A stretch of 8,418 bases of DNA from Actinomycetota bacterium (GCA_009700485.1 WLLZ01000075.1:1-8418); one strand, 5' to 3'. Positions 1-6,293 are shown, numbered from the stretch's first letter. The notes: generated by a model from the letters alone, not told the origin. A program made the numbers and translations.

Positions 1-205
1 AAGTGCTGCGAACTTCATGTTGCTACGCATGGAAAACCCTTCGAGTTATTTGAACGTGAACCTTCATTCTCACCTGATAACCGGGCCCAGCAGCACAGCA
101 CACGCCAGCAGCCCATAAATGTGACCGAACCGAGTGGTTGCCAACTGAGCAAAGGCGCCCGCCACCACCACTAACCGTGGCCGCGCGGTTGGTAAGTTCA
201 TCCCC
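1..205. other. No supported gene at the left edge
   Basis: I see no convincing gene in this stretch. The plus strand is interrupted by stops in the frame that leads into the small ORF at 206, for example a TGA at 146-148. A minus-strand frame at 70-207 could encode 45 hydrophobic residues, but it has no good ribosome binding site. No clear promoter stands out: a TTGAAC at 50-55 and TGATAA at 75-80 are 19 bp apart, which is a poor match. It may be intergenic or the decayed end of a neighbouring region. Confidence 0.4.
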
Positions 206-346
206 ATGGATTCCAGTGATGACCAGGGCCAATTACCACCTGGTTTCTGGGAGCGCATCGACGAGCGCTCGGCCCAGATCCGGGCCCGGGGGTGGAACCC
301 AACCCCAAGTGAAATCGGGGCGATGATTGCCGAGGGACGTACGTGA
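206..346 (+). CDS. Small hypothetical protein, 46 aa
   Basis: I do not recognise this product. The frame from the ATG at 206 to the TGA at 344-346 reads as an ordinary soluble protein: an acidic start (MDSSDDQGQLPPG), then a charged helical segment (FWERIDERSAQIRARGW), then a possible second helix (PTPSEIGAMIAEGRT). The composition is balanced and many third positions are G or C, unlike the Arg- or Pro-rich overlapping frames. No strong Shine-Dalgarno precedes the ATG, so it could be leaderless, a remnant, or chance. A GTG-started 23-codon frame (343-414) overlaps its stop as GTGA, the arrangement of a coupled gene pair, but that second frame is too short to call. Function unknown. Confidence 0.4.
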   Translation: MDSSDDQGQLPPGFWERIDERSAQIRARGWNPTPSEIGAMIAEGRT

Positions 347-388
347 AAGATCCGTACGGGCTTGCTGCCTCGTGCCATAGTGCCCATC

Positions 389-402
389 GCGGAGGCCTCC
401 GC
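389..402. repeat. 14-bp perfect palindrome
   Basis: GCGGAGGCCTCCGC is its own reverse complement and lies about 40 bp after the 46-codon ORF. It can fold as a 5-bp stem with a GGCC loop and is followed by an A/T-rich stretch (aaataaaatt). It could be a weak terminator for the small ORF or an operator. A GC-rich palindrome of this size could also arise by chance. Confidence 0.25.
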
Positions 403-514
403 CTAGGCAAATAAAATTCGGCTTTTCACGCCTCATGTCGCCGACGAAGGCGATCCCGGGCCCCACTCATCCCGGTGTAAAGCACGCTGCGCGGATCAGG
501 GCCGGAGGGAAGCC

Positions 515-678
515 ATAGATGGCGAGCACAACAACCGGCCGGTCCAACCCCTTGAACCTTCGGACCACCCGGCGCCCTGGCCGCCATAAACAACGTTCGC
601 GGCGACTATCAGCGGCTACCGCCCACCTGCACGGTCGCCAGCTATCGGGCCGCGCTGGTGGCGCTAGAAAATTGGTGA
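515..678 (+). pseudogene. Possible frameshifted small gene remnant
   Basis: A strong Shine-Dalgarno (GGAGGG, 504-509) is followed 5 nt later by ATA at 515. The frame from there reads plausibly as protein (DGEHNNRPVQPLEPSDHPAP) until a TAA near 590. The next frame continues from about 580 with equally protein-like sequence (AINNVRGDYQRLPPTCTVAS, then YRAALVALENW) to TGA at 676-678. A one-base indel near 580 plus an ATG-to-ATA start change would explain this as a broken gene of roughly 55 codons. The competing ATG at 519 also has the SD (9 nt spacing), but its frame gives an Arg/Lys-rich 61-residue product typical of a shadow frame. The family is not recognised. This reading is an inference from composition only. 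Confidence 0.3.
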
Positions 679-685
679 AGCGGAT

Positions 686-1363
686 CTACTTCAAAAAGGC
701 GTAAGGGTTTGACGCTAGAGTGTCTTCGCCAAGCCACATCGCGAACTCAAGACTGTAAGACTCATCGGCTTTGAAGCCAGCTATTTTCTGACTTGGCCTA
801 CTTGTCGACTCATGTACCTGTTGGCAGACCTGCAAATTGATGGGGTAAACCCCAGCCGGCTTCATCTCCACAGCGGGTGTCAAAGTGGAGATAGGTTCAA
901 ATTCTTCATAGCCGATGACATTCCCAAATTGGGAAACCAGTTTCACCGTCATACCTAAAACACGTGAATAGGCGGTCGTCCCGTTGATTGCCATCATGTT
1001 CCTGATGTCCATTGACACGGGCACGTTGACGCACGTATCGGTGGTTGGCGGTGCAACGGACTGGACGCTGATGATTCCGAAACTTGTTGTGAACTCGCTT
1101 GTCTCTGGCTGAATCTCGCAGACCGAACCGTCCTTATCCCTATCCAAGTCCTTATTGGCTTTATAGGTGCGCGGGCTGACTTTTGGTCTTAAGCCTCCAC
1201 TGGCCACGACAGCGTTCGCGGCCGGTGCACTCTTTGCGAGCCCGGTTGGAAACTTGTCTTGCATCTTCGCGCAACTTGTATATCGTGGAGCGGCCTCGGC
1301 GGGGGTGGTAAATGAGGCTGTGATAACCAACGTAGCAACACTGAATCCAATAATGCGTTTCAA
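686..1363 (-). CDS. Secreted Excalibur-domain protein, 225 aa
   Basis: The predicted product is exported and calcium-binding. I chose the TTG at 1363 because GAGG (minus strand, 1374-1371) sits 7 nt upstream and because this start gives a clean signal peptide: MKRIIGF, a hydrophobic core (SVATLVITASF), then PAEA-A, with cleavage near residue 24/25. The frame is open back to 1519, but that upstream part reads as noncoding. Residues about 28-83 form an Excalibur domain, with the hallmark LDRDKDG (D74, D76, D78) followed by C82-E83, and C31 as the usual partner cysteine. Residues about 93-225 form a second, unrecognised region rich in alternating hydrophobic residues, suggesting a beta sandwich, with C111 and C180 as a possible disulfide. 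Excalibur domains usually close a protein or follow a nuclease; here the domain comes first and no nuclease is present. It may be surface-attached or periplasm-like, but its ligand is unknown. Confidence 0.85.
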   Translation of the reverse strand: MKRIIGFSVATLVITASFTTPAEAAPRYTSCAKMQDKFPTGLAKSAPAANAVVASGGLRPKVSPRTYKANKDLDRDKDGSVCEIQPETSEFTTSFGIISVQSVAPPTTDTCVNVPVSMDIRNMMAINGTTAYSRVLGMTVKLVSQFGNVIGYEEFEPISTLTPAVEMKPAGVYPINLQVCQQVHESTSRPSQKIAGFKADESYSLEFAMWLGEDTLASNPYAFLK

Positions 1364-1537
1364 ATCCAAACCTCGCACTTCTATCAAGCCGGCGGAGCAA
1401 TGTGCGCCTCGGTTGTGGCAAACCCAAAGGTACTGTGAGTGTGTGCGCTTTGGTCGAATTCGAGCCAACCCTGTCCAAGATGACCTGAAGTGGCAGCGGA
1501 GAGAGAGAAATTTCCCCACAACCGAGAAACGCGGTCA
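1364..1537. promoter_or_regulatory. Upstream region of the Excalibur gene
   Basis: This gap must carry the minus-strand promoter of the Excalibur gene. The ribosome binding site (GAGG, 1371-1374 on the complement) is visible. I could not find a convincing -35/-10 pair. Minus-strand ORFs crossing this stretch have unnatural composition, and I treat them as shadows. Confidence 0.3.
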
Positions 1538-1747
1538 CTAAAACACCACCGTAGCACCGGAACCTTGGGAAACGGCAGTCGAATTCTTGGTGCTCCCTTG
1601 GCCATTGGTAGGCGAATGCCCTAAAAACCCTGTGACTGTGGAGTAGAAGGCACCATCGGTAGCCCTTATCTCATACCAATAGCGGGTCTTATCGTCACCG
1701 AATTCAGCATGCACCGGGTGACGATGCGCCGTGGTCACCAGCACCAC
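1538..1747 (-). CDS. Small hypothetical protein or gene remnant
   Basis: From the GTG at 1747 to the TAG at 1538-1540 this frame gives 69 residues with natural composition, for example FGDDKTRYWYEIRATDGAFY followed by STVTGFLGHSP, then a Ser/Thr/Gly-rich end. The frame stays open and protein-like upstream of the GTG (DEWRGWLPEHVVLVTT) until a TGA near 1801, yet no ATG/GTG/TTG with a Shine-Dalgarno lies there. This suggests a gene that has lost its true 5' end, or a leaderless gene using the tandem GTGs. The family is not recognised. It lies upstream of, and on the same strand as, the Excalibur gene. Alternatives are a decayed fragment of a larger protein or chance. Confidence 0.35.
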   Translation of the reverse strand: MVLVTTAHRHPVHAEFGDDKTRYWYEIRATDGAFYSTVTGFLGHSPTNGQGSTKNSTAVSQGSGATVVF

Positions 1748-2058
1748 ATGCTCAGGTAGCCACCCGCGCCACTCATCGCCTCGGTTTATTTCTCTTCAAC
1801 CCAAGCAAACGGCATCAGAAACCATCGGTGAATTCAGTGGGTTCCTCCGGCGATCTAAATCATCGCCAACTGATTCAAGTCATCCTAAGACGAAAAACAA
1901 GTGAGTCCTGAGTGACCACTCGCCTGCCCAATAACTCTGACTCTGGGAGTCAATTGCAGCAGTTCAAACCGGGTAGGCCGCCTCGCCCTCGAATTTTAGC
2001 TAATATCTCTAAGGAGACATTCTTTATAGCCAGATTGTGGGCGCCAGTTAGGGGATAC
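1748..2058. other. Intergenic region before the exonuclease
   Basis: This stretch lies between the minus-strand remnant and the exonuclease start chosen here. It holds the open extension of the remnant (to about 1800) and, from 1912, an in-frame extension of the exonuclease starting with GTG. AAGGAG at 2011-2016 is a good SD-like sequence, but no standard start follows at proper spacing in the exonuclease frame. No clear promoter was identified. Confidence 0.3.
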
Positions 2059-3549
2059 ATGTCCGCTTGGTTTTCACGCCGACCCTCAAAAATGGCAAGC
2101 GGTGTTGAAGTGAGTGAAGAATGGGACTTGAGTCCAAGGGAAGGATTTGTTGTCATTGATCTTGAGACAACGGGACTCAGCCCGAGGTCCGATCGAGTGC
2201 TTGAAGTTGCCCTGATTCAAACAGATTACCTAGGACGCCCCACTGCTCACTGGTCCACTTTGATAAACCCTGAAGGGCCCGTTGGTGCTACCGAAATTCA
2301 CGGCATAACTGATTCAGATGTCGCAGATTTCCCCTCTTTTGAAGGAATCGCAGATGAGGTTATTAAACGCATAAAGGGCCAAGCATTGTCCGCTCACAAC
2401 GCAAGATTCGACATAGGTTTCTTATCCATGGAACTTGCTAGGGTCGGGTGGTCATTGCCGGACATCCCGACGGTATGCACTCTGACAGCAAGTAGATTCT
2501 TCCTACCAGACCTGCCCCAGCGAAGGCTGACAGACTGCGCCGCTGCAGTCGGTATCGCCACTACAAATTCTCACAGGGCGCTAAACGATGCTGCCGTGAC
2601 GGTGGGGCTGCTGAATTATTTTCTCCGGCGAGAGCAAACAGAGGGTTCACCTCTCGGCCTTCTTGGATATGCAGCAACCGCGCAGTATGTCCAATGGCCT
2701 ACCGCTAAAGCTAGGCAGGTCATACATACCTCAGACCGACGTAAAGCTGCGCCCATTATGAGTCCGCTTGACGAAACACTTTTAACGGCCTTGAGTAGTA
2801 TCTCGGCGGACGATTTGGTTGGCTCAGGAAACTCAGACGCCGAATTGGAGTATGCCGAACTCATAATTGAGTTTCTTGAAGATGGGAAGTTGACAGAGGA
2901 CGAAACTGCATCACTTAGGGACCTCGCCGAAAGTTTTGGGCTGTCAGATCGTCAAACTTTGGCTGTACACGAAAAACTCCTGACTTTCCTTGCCGCTGAG
3001 GCATGGAGAGATGGAGTGATAACTCAAAGTGAGAGGCGACACATCAAGATTTTTGCTTCGCTACTTGGTTTTTCTGAGTCGATGGGAAAACAGGTTTTAG
3101 ACCACGTGGAAGTAGCCCGCAATGAAAGGTTGTCGATGCGGCTTAAAGCCCTGCCCGAAAACTGGACACTGGGTGAACCACTGAAAATAGGAGATCGAGT
3201 AGTTTTTACCGGTTGCGACGACTTTGATCGCTTAGGCCTAGAGAGGCGGGCGACCAAAGGTGGCATCAAAGTCATAAGCGCCGTGTCACGAAAGACCTCA
3301 CTTCTCGTTTCTGATGGCAGTGTGCGAGGAAACAAGGCCAAATCGGCACAAGAACTAGGTATCCGAATTATTCACCCCACTCAATTCAGTGAGCTGCTTG
3401 CATATATACAGCCCCAGGCACCAACGCGAGAACAACCCGATCACACACCCGCAGTAGAAGATTTGATTTGCCGTACTTGCGGCAAGGATTTTCAAAGGAT
3501 AAGCATCAAGGGGCGCAAGCCCATTGAGTGTCCGGCATGCCGTTTATGA
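2059..3549 (+). CDS. DnaQ-type exonuclease with TerB-like, BRCT and Zn modules
   Basis: This is a predicted 3'-5' DEDDh exonuclease acting on DNA or RNA ends. With the ATG at 2059 (496 aa), the exonuclease spans about residues 27-190: Exo I has D34 and E36 in VVIDLETTG, Exo II has HNARFD (D118), and Exo III has H172 and D177 in SHRALNDA. The catalytic set is therefore complete. Residues about 235-350 are helical and acidic (FLEDGKLTEDE, WRDGVITQSE), as in TerB-like domains. Residues about 375-450 form a BRCT domain (IGDRVVFTG; IKVISAVSRKTSLLVSDG). The last 26 residues contain CxxC (471/474) and CxxC (491/494), a zinc-ribbon-like tail. I prefer ATG 2059 because AGGGG precedes it by 4 nt; the frame is open to a GTG at 1912 that lacks an SD and would add 49 weakly conserved-looking residues. 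It converges on the HNH gene with a 29-bp gap. The likely role is DNA repair or processing; partners are unknown. Confidence 0.9.
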   Translation: MSAWFSRRPSKMASGVEVSEEWDLSPREGFVVIDLETTGLSPRSDRVLEVALIQTDYLGRPTAHWSTLINPEGPVGATEIHGITDSDVADFPSFEGIADEVIKRIKGQALSAHNARFDIGFLSMELARVGWSLPDIPTVCTLTASRFFLPDLPQRRLTDCAAAVGIATTNSHRALNDAAVTVGLLNYFLRREQTEGSPLGLLGYAATAQYVQWPTAKARQVIHTSDRRKAAPIMSPLDETLLTALSSISADDLVGSGNSDAELEYAELIIEFLEDGKLTEDETASLRDLAESFGLSDRQTLAVHEKLLTFLAAEAWRDGVITQSERRHIKIFASLLGFSESMGKQVLDHVEVARNERLSMRLKALPENWTLGEPLKIGDRVVFTGCDDFDRLGLERRATKGGIKVISAVSRKTSLLVSDGSVRGNKAKSAQELGIRIIHPTQFSELLAYIQPQAPTREQPDHTPAVEDLICRTCGKDFQRISIKGRKPIECPACRL

Positions 3550-3578
3550 AGATCAATGGCAATAACTAAGCCTCGAAG

Positions 3579-4505
3579 TCAGTACCCGTACACCACATCC
3601 CTGTGATACTCCAAGAATGTCGCCTGTGCCAGGGTGAACCCTCCGACGTTCGCGGTGGAATCGATATGCCAACGGTCCAGCACCGATGGATTGAGCCCAT
3701 TCGACACAAGTATTCGCCCGGTGTTGCTGAAGGAGATGAACCCACGGTCGAACAGGTGATCAACATGCGGTGACAGCAGCAGACCGTTGGATCCGTCCAA
3801 TTTCTCTGAATTGTTCGATTTTGCCCAGGGTTTCATGTGGCTTGCACGCAGGTGCTTAACATTCGTGACGCCGGTTACCCGGCATGCCTTTTCGATCATC
3901 CTCACATTAGCCTTGAAGATCCCCTGCCCTCGCCGGGACTTCACCAGCTGAATCCCGTCAAGATCACCCTCAAGATGCTTTGCCCGGATCTCGAGCTCTA
4001 TCGAGTCATCGGTCTCTTGATCAATGACGCGTGCGAGCTGTTGTTCCAAGATAGAGACATTCTCGTTGGACAACAGGATTAGCAAATCACTTAGCTCGGT
4101 TGAAATCTCTGTCAGATATAGGTTCTGAAGGCCATCGCCATTCGCACGCAGGGGTGCGTACTTGGGAGCAAGCAGCGGGCGAATCTCAGTCATGAAGTTC
4201 TTAGGTGCAATCGGATTTGTTACGGGACTGAAGTCAACTTCAACAAACCAACCAACATCAGCCCAATTGCTGCCGGCCGTTCGGAAGTCAGGCTTCGGCG
4301 CTGTCAGAGCTGGCCGTTGCACCACCCCGATTGCCTTAATTAGGGTGTCACAGAATGAAAACACCAAGTCCCCTGGGCTGACCTGCTCCATGGTGTCGTA
4401 GTAATAGTTGCGTCTGCCATTGCTCGTCGTCTTCGGTGACCATAGAAATCCACCGGGCACCTCATAGCGGTAAGTCTGGTTCTGATTAACCCACCAGTGC
4501 CGCAT
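3579..4505 (-). CDS. HNH endonuclease with EVE/PUA-like N-terminal domain
   Basis: This is a predicted DNA endonuclease of 308 aa. The N-terminal half (about 1-130) opens with WWVNQNQTY and VPGGFLWSPK, then VSPGDLVFSF and IKAIGVVQ, the pattern of PUA/EVE-like domains that in other restriction enzymes read modified bases. Residues about 150-190 are charged and helical, probably a linker. Residues about 200-260 form an HNH_2-type nuclease: C208 in CRVTG, H223 in ASHMKPW, N240 in NGLLLSPH, H247 and H250, then LFDRGFIS. The catalytic residues look intact. The start at 4505 agrees with where the family sequence begins, but no Shine-Dalgarno precedes the ATG, so the mRNA may be leaderless. By analogy with modification-dependent restriction enzymes, it could attack modified foreign DNA; specificity cannot be read here. 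No methyltransferase gene is in the window. Confidence 0.88.
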   Translation of the reverse strand: MRHWWVNQNQTYRYEVPGGFLWSPKTTSNGRRNYYYDTMEQVSPGDLVFSFCDTLIKAIGVVQRPALTAPKPDFRTAGSNWADVGWFVEVDFSPVTNPIAPKNFMTEIRPLLAPKYAPLRANGDGLQNLYLTEISTELSDLLILLSNENVSILEQQLARVIDQETDDSIELEIRAKHLEGDLDGIQLVKSRRGQGIFKANVRMIEKACRVTGVTNVKHLRASHMKPWAKSNNSEKLDGSNGLLLSPHVDHLFDRGFISFSNTGRILVSNGLNPSVLDRWHIDSTANVGGFTLAQATFLEYHRDVVYGY

Positions 4506-4554
4506 GGTCGCAGCTTAAGACCGGGAAGGGCCCGATGTCGATGGAGTGTGCAAA

Positions 4555-4592
4555 CTAGGGCCCCGTGAGCAGTTCAGCCCGCGATGCCCTAG
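4555..4592 (-). terminator. Candidate hairpin between the HD and HNH genes
   Basis: CTAGGGC (4555-4561) and GCCCTAG (4586-4592) form a 7-bp inverted repeat with a 24-nt loop, about 90 bp downstream of the HD gene's stop on the minus strand. After the stem the minus strand reads TTTGC, only a short T run. It could terminate the HD transcript before the HNH gene. The long loop and weak U tract keep confidence low. Overlapping GGGCCC palindromes at 4528-4533 and 4558-4563 could give alternative folds. Confidence 0.25.
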
Positions 4593-4680
4593 CCCATATG
4601 ACTTAGTTACTGGCCGTCATGAAGATCTCGAGCCAACTGCATCGGTGAGACACCTGTGCCATGCGCCGTGAATCAACTAC

Positions 4681-5286
4681 TCAAACCGTGGGCGCGGCCA
4701 TCATGCTCGTCATCTCATTAACTGCCAACTCGAGTGGTACCCGGAGCGCTGGGGTGACGTCGCGCTCCTTGGCGATGGCCAGGCACTCTTGGTAGTAATC
4801 GAGCACTTGGTTGGCGTCTCCGTTGAACTTGCCGATCACTTCTGCGCCGTGCACATGTAGGTCGGTCACGATGGCCCGGGCGTTATGGACTTTGTCAGCC
4901 ATCGTCACGAGCAGGTAATCCATCGGCTCGGTCTTGATGCGATCTAGGTAGAGGCGTTTGCGTTCACCATAGGGGGTAACCCGTTTCCACTCCTCATCGG
5001 TTGAGTCGCTGCAGGCGATCACGATCTCGGTTACCCGATCGCCAAATCGGGCCCTGATGTCATCAGCCCGAGCCATGCCGCCGGCATCTTCAACGGCATC
5101 ATGCAGCAGGCCGGCTATCGCCTGGTCTTCGTCACCACCTGCCTCGATAACTAAACTTGAGACACCGAGGAGGTGACAAAGGTAGGAGATTTCTGTGCCC
5201 TTGCGCACATCGCCCGCGTGGATGATGGATGCGTAAGCGACCGCTGCGGCATACCTTTTCGTTAGCACCACATTAGGAATCGTCAT
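4681..5286 (-). CDS. HD-domain hydrolase, RelA/SpoT hydrolase-like
   Basis: This is a predicted metal-dependent phosphohydrolase of 201 aa that resembles the (p)ppGpp-hydrolase half of RelA/SpoT enzymes and the stand-alone small alarmone hydrolases. Visible motifs in order are YASIIHAGDVRKG (H23), YLCHLLGV (H38), GLLHDAVEDAGG (H62-D63 and E66-D67) and MADKVHNAR (D131). These are the HD metal ligands and the ED pair of that family. There is no synthetase domain and the length suits a single HD domain. The start ATG (5286-5284) directly abuts the TAA of the 57-codon gene, and AAGGG about 8 nt upstream lies inside that gene, so translation is probably coupled. The substrate could be an alarmone or another nucleotide; the sequence alone does not decide. 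Confidence 0.87.
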   Translation of the reverse strand: MTIPNVVLTKRYAAAVAYASIIHAGDVRKGTEISYLCHLLGVSSLVIEAGGDEDQAIAGLLHDAVEDAGGMARADDIRARFGDRVTEIVIACSDSTDEEWKRVTPYGERKRLYLDRIKTEPMDYLLVTMADKVHNARAIVTDLHVHGAEVIGKFNGDANQVLDYYQECLAIAKERDVTPALRVPLELAVNEMTSMMAAPTV

Positions 5287-5460
5287 TTACTCGCCCTTCT
5301 GTTGTTCAGATTGTTGTTGTTCGGCTTGTTGTTGTTCAGATTGTTCACGTTTAGCTACTGCGTGCAGCCAAACTTGCTGCGCCCAAGCATCAATCGAGGC
5401 ATCGTCATCCCAATCGATGTTCGTGGGCTTGATGAAAATCTTGTCGCCAGGTTTAGACAT
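5287..5460 (-). CDS. Small acidic Gln/Glu-tailed protein, 57 aa
   Basis: The ATG at 5460 is preceded by a near-perfect AAAGGAG 6-7 nt away, so I take it over an upstream in-frame ATG at 5499. Residues 1-38 (MSKPGDKIFIKPTN, then DWDDDASIDAWAQQVWLHAV) look like a small folded unit with an acidic turn and an amphipathic helix. Residues about 40-57 are a low-complexity tail of Glu, Gln and Ser/Ala in a five-residue period (EQSEQ, QQAEQ, QQSEQ), encoded by near-identical 15-nt repeats. The stop is immediately followed by the HD hydrolase start, so the two form an operon. It may regulate or bind the HD protein; that is inference from position only. The family is not recognised. Confidence 0.75.
   Translation of the reverse strand: MSKPGDKIFIKPTNIDWDDDASIDAWAQQVWLHAVAKREQSEQQQAEQQQSEQQKGE
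5290..5345. repeat. CAA/GAA-type 15-nt tandem repeat in coding sequence
   Basis: The plus strand carries about three copies of a 15-nt unit of the form TTGTTGTTGTTC followed by AGA or GGC. It encodes the Gln/Glu tail of the 57-residue protein. Because the unit is a multiple of three, slippage would change tail length without breaking the frame or the coupling to the HD gene. Confidence 0.7.
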
Positions 5461-5484
5461 GCGCGCTCCTTTTGGCTCTTTTCC

Positions 5485-5501
5485 AAGTGGTAAATCCACT
5501 T
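5485..5501. promoter_or_regulatory. Candidate operator upstream of small protein/HD unit
   Basis: AAGTGG (5485-5490) and CCACTT (5496-5501) form a 6-bp inverted repeat around TAAAT, 25 bp before the ATG of the 57-codon gene and just upstream of its ribosome binding site. A repressor site or a 5'-leader hairpin is possible. The repeat is short enough to be chance. Confidence 0.3.
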
Positions 5502-5545
5502 AGCAGCTCTTCCGCCGGGACCACCGCATCGAGTTGTCGGTTGGT

Positions 5546-5576
5546 AGGTAATCAGCCGGAGGACTATCGATTACCT
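5546..5576. repeat. 8-bp inverted repeat, possible terminator or operator
   Basis: AGGTAATC (5546-5553) and GATTACCT (5569-5576) are perfect inverted copies with a 15-nt spacer. They lie downstream of the secreted-protein gene and its tail relic on the minus strand and about 90-115 bp upstream of the small protein/HD unit. No T run follows on the minus strand, so a classical terminator is not supported. A dyad operator is the alternative. Confidence 0.3.
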
Positions 5577-5642
5577 TCTTGAGCAATTACAGAATCGCAC
5601 ATGGGTCTGACATTAGGAAATCAAGTGCAGAACTCTCTTGTT

Positions 5643-5694
5643 GCTGCGTTTTACTAGCAACGCGAGCTGACCATCATCGGTCTTGGCGCTATTC
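5643..5694 (-). pseudogene. Relic of the glycine-rich protein's C-terminal tail
   Basis: On the minus strand this 52-bp stretch reads RIAPRPMMVSSRC then TAG (5656-5654). It aligns without gaps to the end of the partial paralogue at 8219-8418, which reads RITPKPVVISPRC then TAG. Similarity continues past the stop (TAAAACGCAGC here, CAAAAGTCAGC there), so the match is DNA-level homology, not just protein similarity. Upstream the homology stops abruptly near 5694, a few bases after the stop of the secreted-protein gene, and in a different frame from it. It is therefore a truncated remnant of a third copy. Confidence 0.7.
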
Positions 5695-5700
5695 GTTCGC

Positions 5701-6261
5701 TTATTCACTAGCCCGTCGCGGTGGCGTGAAAGTCTGCGCTGTCTTGCCGCTTGGGCCCGCGGTGGTGTAGGTGACAGCGATCTTGGTGAAGGTCTTCTGG
5801 TTCTTGTAGGCCACCGGCTTGGAGACTTGAACTGCCACCGGATACGGGGTGGTTATCTGCACATTGCAGATTTCCCCACACGTGGAGCACATTGTCGCTA
5901 CTTCGCTAGGAGTGCCATTTTGCGGAGAGGTGTAGGTGCACTTCATCCCCGGCACATTAAGTGTGCCAGAGCCACTTGCACTCTTGCGGCCCCACTTCGA
6001 CCAGGTTATATCCGTCATGATCGTGTCGGACGAAATACCACGTGGGTCATCATCGCCGCCTTGCGGGCAATCCACTATCAGTTCTGCCGGTTTCGATACC
6101 GGGCGATTTGTGAAAGTGCCCAGCGTGCCGGCGTTCGCCGAGGTACCTAGGCAAACCGCAAGCACCGGAGTCTTCGCCTTTTCCTCAGCGGCCGCTGCGG
6201 GCAAGGCTGTCGATCCCAGTATTAAGGCCGCTGCGGTCATAACCATCAGTAGTCGATTCAT
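5701..6261 (-). CDS. Secreted six-cysteine hypothetical protein, 186 aa
   Basis: The product begins with a clear Sec signal peptide: MNRLL, a hydrophobic core (MVMTAAALILGSTAL), then PAAAA-E, with cleavage near residue 25. GGAGGGG lies about 9 nt upstream of the ATG at 6261. The mature part is probably beta-rich and holds six cysteines (C37, C65, C108, C125, C128, C132), the last three in CSTCGEIC. They could form disulfides outside the cell or bind a metal. An acidic patch GGDDDPRG is at residues 68-75. No known domain is recognised and no membrane anchor or sorting signal follows. It is the third gene of a same-strand envelope cluster, 73 bp after the DUF4190-type gene, and is followed at once by a tail relic of the glycine-rich family. 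Confidence 0.75.
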   Translation of the reverse strand: MNRLLMVMTAAALILGSTALPAAAAEEKAKTPVLAVCLGTSANAGTLGTFTNRPVSKPAELIVDCPQGGDDDPRGISSDTIMTDITWSKWGRKSASGSGTLNVPGMKCTYTSPQNGTPSEVATMCSTCGEICNVQITTPYPVAVQVSKPVAYKNQKTFTKIAVTYTTAGPSGKTAQTFTPPRRASE

Positions 6262-6293
6262 GACTCCGAAACCCCTCCAAAGTTAGGTAGTTT

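Noticed and set aside
70..207. Minus-strand 45-residue hydrophobic frame at the left edge
   Set aside because: It has a membrane-like composition but a weak ribosome site and overlaps the start of a more natural plus-strand ORF; chance is likely.
519..704. ATG-started 61-codon plus-strand frame with a good SD
   Set aside because: The product is extremely Arg/Lys-rich, as shadow frames in this GC range are; the overlapping frames read more like protein, so I favour a broken gene.
1690..1740. GTCACC/GGTGAC inverted repeat inside the small remnant
   Set aside because: Six base pairs with a long loop inside a reading frame is within chance expectation.
5281..5345. Possible CRISPR-like short repeats
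   Set aside because: The units are 15 nt, contiguous, without spacers and in frame with a coding tail; they are a coding tandem repeat.
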